From positions 3,096,457 to 3,160,456 of the forward strand of contig CM062292.1 in the NCBI GenBank assembly GCA_031216915.1: a DNA stretch of 64,000 nt, given 5' to 3'. Under the pieces are notes generated by a model. The model was not told the origin of the DNA. It saw only the letters and a list, made by a program, of their open reading frames with translations, and did not search any database. Every line of letters starts with the position of its first letter. Positions within the stretch are counted from its first letter, which is position 1. This DNA is from Pictodentalium vernedei. Lineage: Eukaryota; Mollusca; Scaphopoda; Dentaliida; Dentaliidae. Of this stretch, positions 61,299-64,000 are shown one piece after another. A program made the position numbers and the translations under genes.

Positions 61299-61497
61299 AT
61301 CCTTGTGTTTTCCAGGGTGTATGGGAATTTACACCGGTTTGGGAACTCATACACCCTTCGGCTTCGCCTCAGGGTGTATGAGTTCCCAAACCGGTGTAAA
61401 TTCCCATACACCCTGGAAAACACAAGGATTCGCCTCAGGGTGTACGAGTTCCCAAACCGGTGTAAATTCCCATACATCCTGGAAAACACAAGGATAA
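61299..61497. repeat. Perfect 59-bp hairpin with one arm duplicated
   Basis: Arms 61299-61357 and 61371-61429 are perfect complements (ACACCGGTTTGGGAACTCAT). The loop plus right arm (61363-61428) is repeated once more at 61429-61494 with two or so changes, giving a left-right-right arrangement. Open frames on both strands across it are mirror translations. Confidence 0.92.
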
Positions 61498-61837
61498 CTA
61501 ATATAATCAGCCAAATTTTAGTTCATGAAGCATCGGATTGTACCCAATGCTTCATTAATTGAATTGTTGATGATTATTTTGTTGAGTATTTTGTTACACA
61601 TTTCAAGTTGACCGAACATTATCGATTCCTGCCCCATCGAACGAAACATTGTAATGACCATCCCACCCAAAGATGAAAGAAAGATTGCATACCTATTAAC
61701 TTTTTCCTAAACACTCTTGTTAAAGTTGATAAACAAGAAATGTTGATAAAATATTATCGCAAAATATAACATAATTCATTCACATTGAGAGTTTTATTCC
61801 AACAAAAGAGGATGTATGTAGATTAAGCAGCGAGTAA
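61498..61837. other. Non-coding stretch, nothing recognised
   Basis: No supported feature. Confidence 0.4.
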
Positions 61838-61839
61838 TA

Positions 61840-62153
61840 CAGTTAAAACTAGAAGTCCCGTCACGAATAGTGCGCTTATCTAGGCTTAATTGCGCGTTGG
61901 AACTGCGCGCAATTGCCACCTTGAATGGCACCCAGAGCACGGCAGGTTCTCCTGGTTACTTATAGCAAACACATGCAATGTTTCTGCCAATGGGCCTCCG
62001 GGTTACCCAGAGGTCCATTGGCTGAACCATTGCTTGTGCACGGGCCATATGTACAAAATTTGATAGCTTTACTTGGGCCATAACGCGCACATTAACGCGC
62101 ATATCAACCTGCTATTTGTGCGCATTTCATGACAGGACTTCCAGTTTTAACAG
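61840..62153 (-). mobile_element. MITE family A, copy 2
   Basis: 314 bp flanked by TA at 61838-61839 and 62154-62155. It starts CAGTTAAAACTAGAAGTCCC and ends GGACTTCCAGTTTTAACAG. The interior aligns with copy 1 (2776-3088) in reverse orientation, including the hairpin around CCAATGGGCCTCCGGGTT (61980-62033). Confidence 0.87.
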
Positions 62154-62155
62154 TA

Positions 62156-63125
62156 GGATCATGGTATATTTTGCGAACTCATTAAACCCTTAGTTATTAA
62201 ATTTCGGAGTTGAAAAAAAAATGCATGGTTACATAGTGCGTTAACATCTAACGGCCAGCCGCCGTGGACTGGTCACTTTCCGTGGCTGGGCAATATTTCC
62301 ACGAGCGCAATAAAATCAGATTCCGAACCCAAATTATAGGAATAAACATCACAAATTTAACGAATATGGACTCTTCCAATGCACGACATTTAACTGCTAT
62401 GGACTATATTTGAGACCAGATAAATCTGAGAATAATGCAATATCGTTCACTTTTGTGATTTTCACAACAGAAAAAGAACGACCATACGTTTTTCTTCTGG
62501 AAACCGATATTTCAGTACCGCACCGAATCATCAACACTAAGTGGCAACGGCAGGAATCCATGGTGATATTGAATACGCATTGCTTTTTTTTGAAGTGCGA
62601 AATTTGTTTTAAAAATAAAACGAAACGCCACAAGCATATCTGAAGTACCCTTGCACACTTTTACTGCTATTACCACCTGAATAAAGTTAACGAAATATTT
62701 TCAAACGTTCAAAAAATTACTTTCGGTCTCTTGGGAAGACTGTAACAAAAATCGATAGAGTCGTAAAAACAACAAGGAACTTTAAATATTTAACGTTATA
62801 AATCAATAAAACTTCACAACAAAACTTAAAAAATCAAATGTACATGGTTCTCATATCATATATTTAAAACATTTTCATTTAATCCTTTTTGAAGTGATAG
62901 ACAAGTGAACGCTTAGGCAGCCAATTGCATCGAGGCAATTGTTTGACTTGAAACATTGGTTCTATATGGATCCAATTGAGCTTTTAAGGGCCCAGTTGAG
63001 CGTAAAGTGTAACAACTGTAACTGTTGTGTCATAAAATAAATAATTAAGTGATCTATAAAGCGTAATCATTATTCATCCAATATCCGTGCAAAACTACTG
63101 TTTTGTGTGGCTAAATATTTGACAT
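62156..63125. other. Non-coding stretch with one unassigned frame
   Basis: A frame ending at 62643 (+) contains CEICFKNKTKRHKH, a Cys/His cluster that may be chance; there is no supporting exon structure. Otherwise AT-rich and featureless. Confidence 0.35.
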
Positions 63126-63129
63126 TATA

Positions 63130-63290
63130 AAATCAGTTGGGTTGAATATTAACCCAAATGAACTGGGTTGAGTGAAGATGTACTCAATTTAACCCAAATG
63201 AATTGAATTGAGTAGGTATGCGCCCAATTGGGTTCATATTCACTCAACCCATTTCATTTGGTTTGATTTTGAACCCAACTGACATTAGAG
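63130..63290. repeat. Imperfect inverted repeat with AACCCAA motifs
   Basis: The left part ATCAGTTGGGTTGAATATTA and the complement of the right part (GTCAGTTGGGTTCAAAATCA) pair for about 60 bp. TTGGGTT/AACCCAA and CAAATGAA are repeated within. Probably a small foldback element. Confidence 0.65.
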
Positions 63291-63810
63291 TGTGGACCAT
63301 TGACGAGTAAATGCCGTAGTTTCACAACGATTCACCGATTGATTTGTGAAAAAAAACCAAAGTCTAACATTTAAAGACATATTTTTTGCATCTCTATTTT
63401 TGTAGTCCCAAACGAATCATCAGTTGAACCTATTGCATTAACAATGCAAAACAAAGAAAATAAATACCCCGACATAACCAGGAGCATCACAAGCACATGT
63501 TTAGACAAGTGGCCATGGGATCACCCATAAGGTCATTTTACTAAAATTTATTTGTTATTTTTATAATATTTTCATTCAGTTATCTCATTTGGTGATCACT
63601 AGACTTTGAGGTGATTGAGAGGATATAAGCTCTCCAAACACCGTGTAGGGTGTGTTTAAGCCAAACAGGTCGCCAGTTCCACGTAACTGTATCTCAGCCG
63701 ACGATATTTTTTTTATTTACAGGACAACGCAAGTCGCTCTAAGTGTTTTGTACAACTGACAAAAGAGGCTCGATCCAAACCTAATTTACTCAAATTGTCC
63801 ATATTCGTTA
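63291..63810. other. Non-coding stretch, nothing recognised
   Basis: No supported feature. Confidence 0.4.
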
Positions 63811-63865
63811 TTTTGATGTAAACCAAGTAATATTTTCAACGTGTTGCCTAACCCTTTGAACGAGT
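63811..63865 (-). mobile_element. MITE family C fragment
   Basis: GTAAACCAAGTAATATTTTC + AACGTG matches the hairpin arm of 32744-32952. TAACCCTTTGAACG follows as in the family C end. Confidence 0.55.
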
Positions 63866-63940
63866 AAGAACGATTTGTCCTAGACATAAGTTCGCCCCAT
63901 TTTTGTCTTATCATTAGAGGCCTATATACGGGACATTGAT

Positions 63941-64000
63941 GACAAAATAATAGCTGCAGTCTGCAGCCAGACGGCTGCAGACTGCAGTTATTATTTTATC
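63941..64000. repeat. Hairpin at the window edge
   Basis: Arms 63941-63968 and 63973-64000 pair with two mismatches around AGAC (GCTGCAGTCTGCAGCC). It may extend beyond the window. Confidence 0.85.

Noticed and set aside
62410..62643. Frame with a Cys/His cluster (CEICFKNKTKRHKH)
   Set aside because: Single weak cluster, no ATG at its start, no exon signals checked; could be chance.

Overview
This window looks like repeat-dominated nuclear DNA of an invertebrate animal, probably marine. The organism is inferred only from element types; no host marker gene allows a species call. The signs are AT-rich sequence with almost no coding potential, APE-type LINEs of the Tx1/L1 and CR1-like groups, Penelope-like elements (PLEs) with a GIY-YIG nuclease, SINEs with 5S rRNA and tRNA heads, many TA-flanked foldback MITEs, and about 22 kb (roughly 35 %) of satellite DNA. 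I see no prokaryotic operon, CRISPR array, IS element or functional RNA gene.

Layout. 1-4.9 kb: two perfect foldback hairpins, a 183-bp tandem duplication, a TA-flanked MITE (family A), a 5S rRNA-headed SINE, and a MITE (family B) whose right end is lost into satellite 1. 4.9-10.1 kb: 34-bp satellite 1 with an internal 1,871-bp duplication. 10.1-12.0 kb: 63-bp satellite 2. 12.7-13.7 kb: the only intact host-type gene, a GT31-like galactosyltransferase on the minus strand. 13.8-15.0, 25.2-27.6 and 28.8-29.7 kb: three blocks of a 42-bp satellite (satellite 4), the last two within a 2.1-kb segmental duplication. 15.5-24.0 kb: a decayed Tx1/L1-type LINE interrupted by a 4.7-kb CR1-like LINE. 30.3-31.3 kb: G-runs, GGGC/GGCA and TAA microsatellites, then a hairpin. 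32-34 kb: three MITEs. 34.6-40.7 kb: 57-bp satellite 5. 41-48.6 kb: MITEs and two broken PLEs, with a tRNA-headed SINE between them. 48.6-54.8 kb: foldback elements, a second tRNA-headed SINE fragment and a 2.9-kb long-inverted-repeat structure holding a LINE 3' end. 54.8-59.7 kb: 44-bp satellite 3 with a cleanly inserted family B MITE. 59.7-64 kb: MITE fragments and hairpins.

The elements interact mainly by nesting and by supplying ends to one another: LINE in LINE, MITE in satellite, satellite replacing a MITE end, and a MITE fragment truncating a PLE. The most unusual material is the PLE pair. Both copies carry an SGNH-hydrolase-like region upstream of the reverse transcriptase. In the longer copy a conserved linker that normally lies between RT and GIY-YIG lies after GIY-YIG. 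Also notable are SINEs sharing one body under different RNA-gene heads, and one central hairpin shared by two MITE families with different termini.
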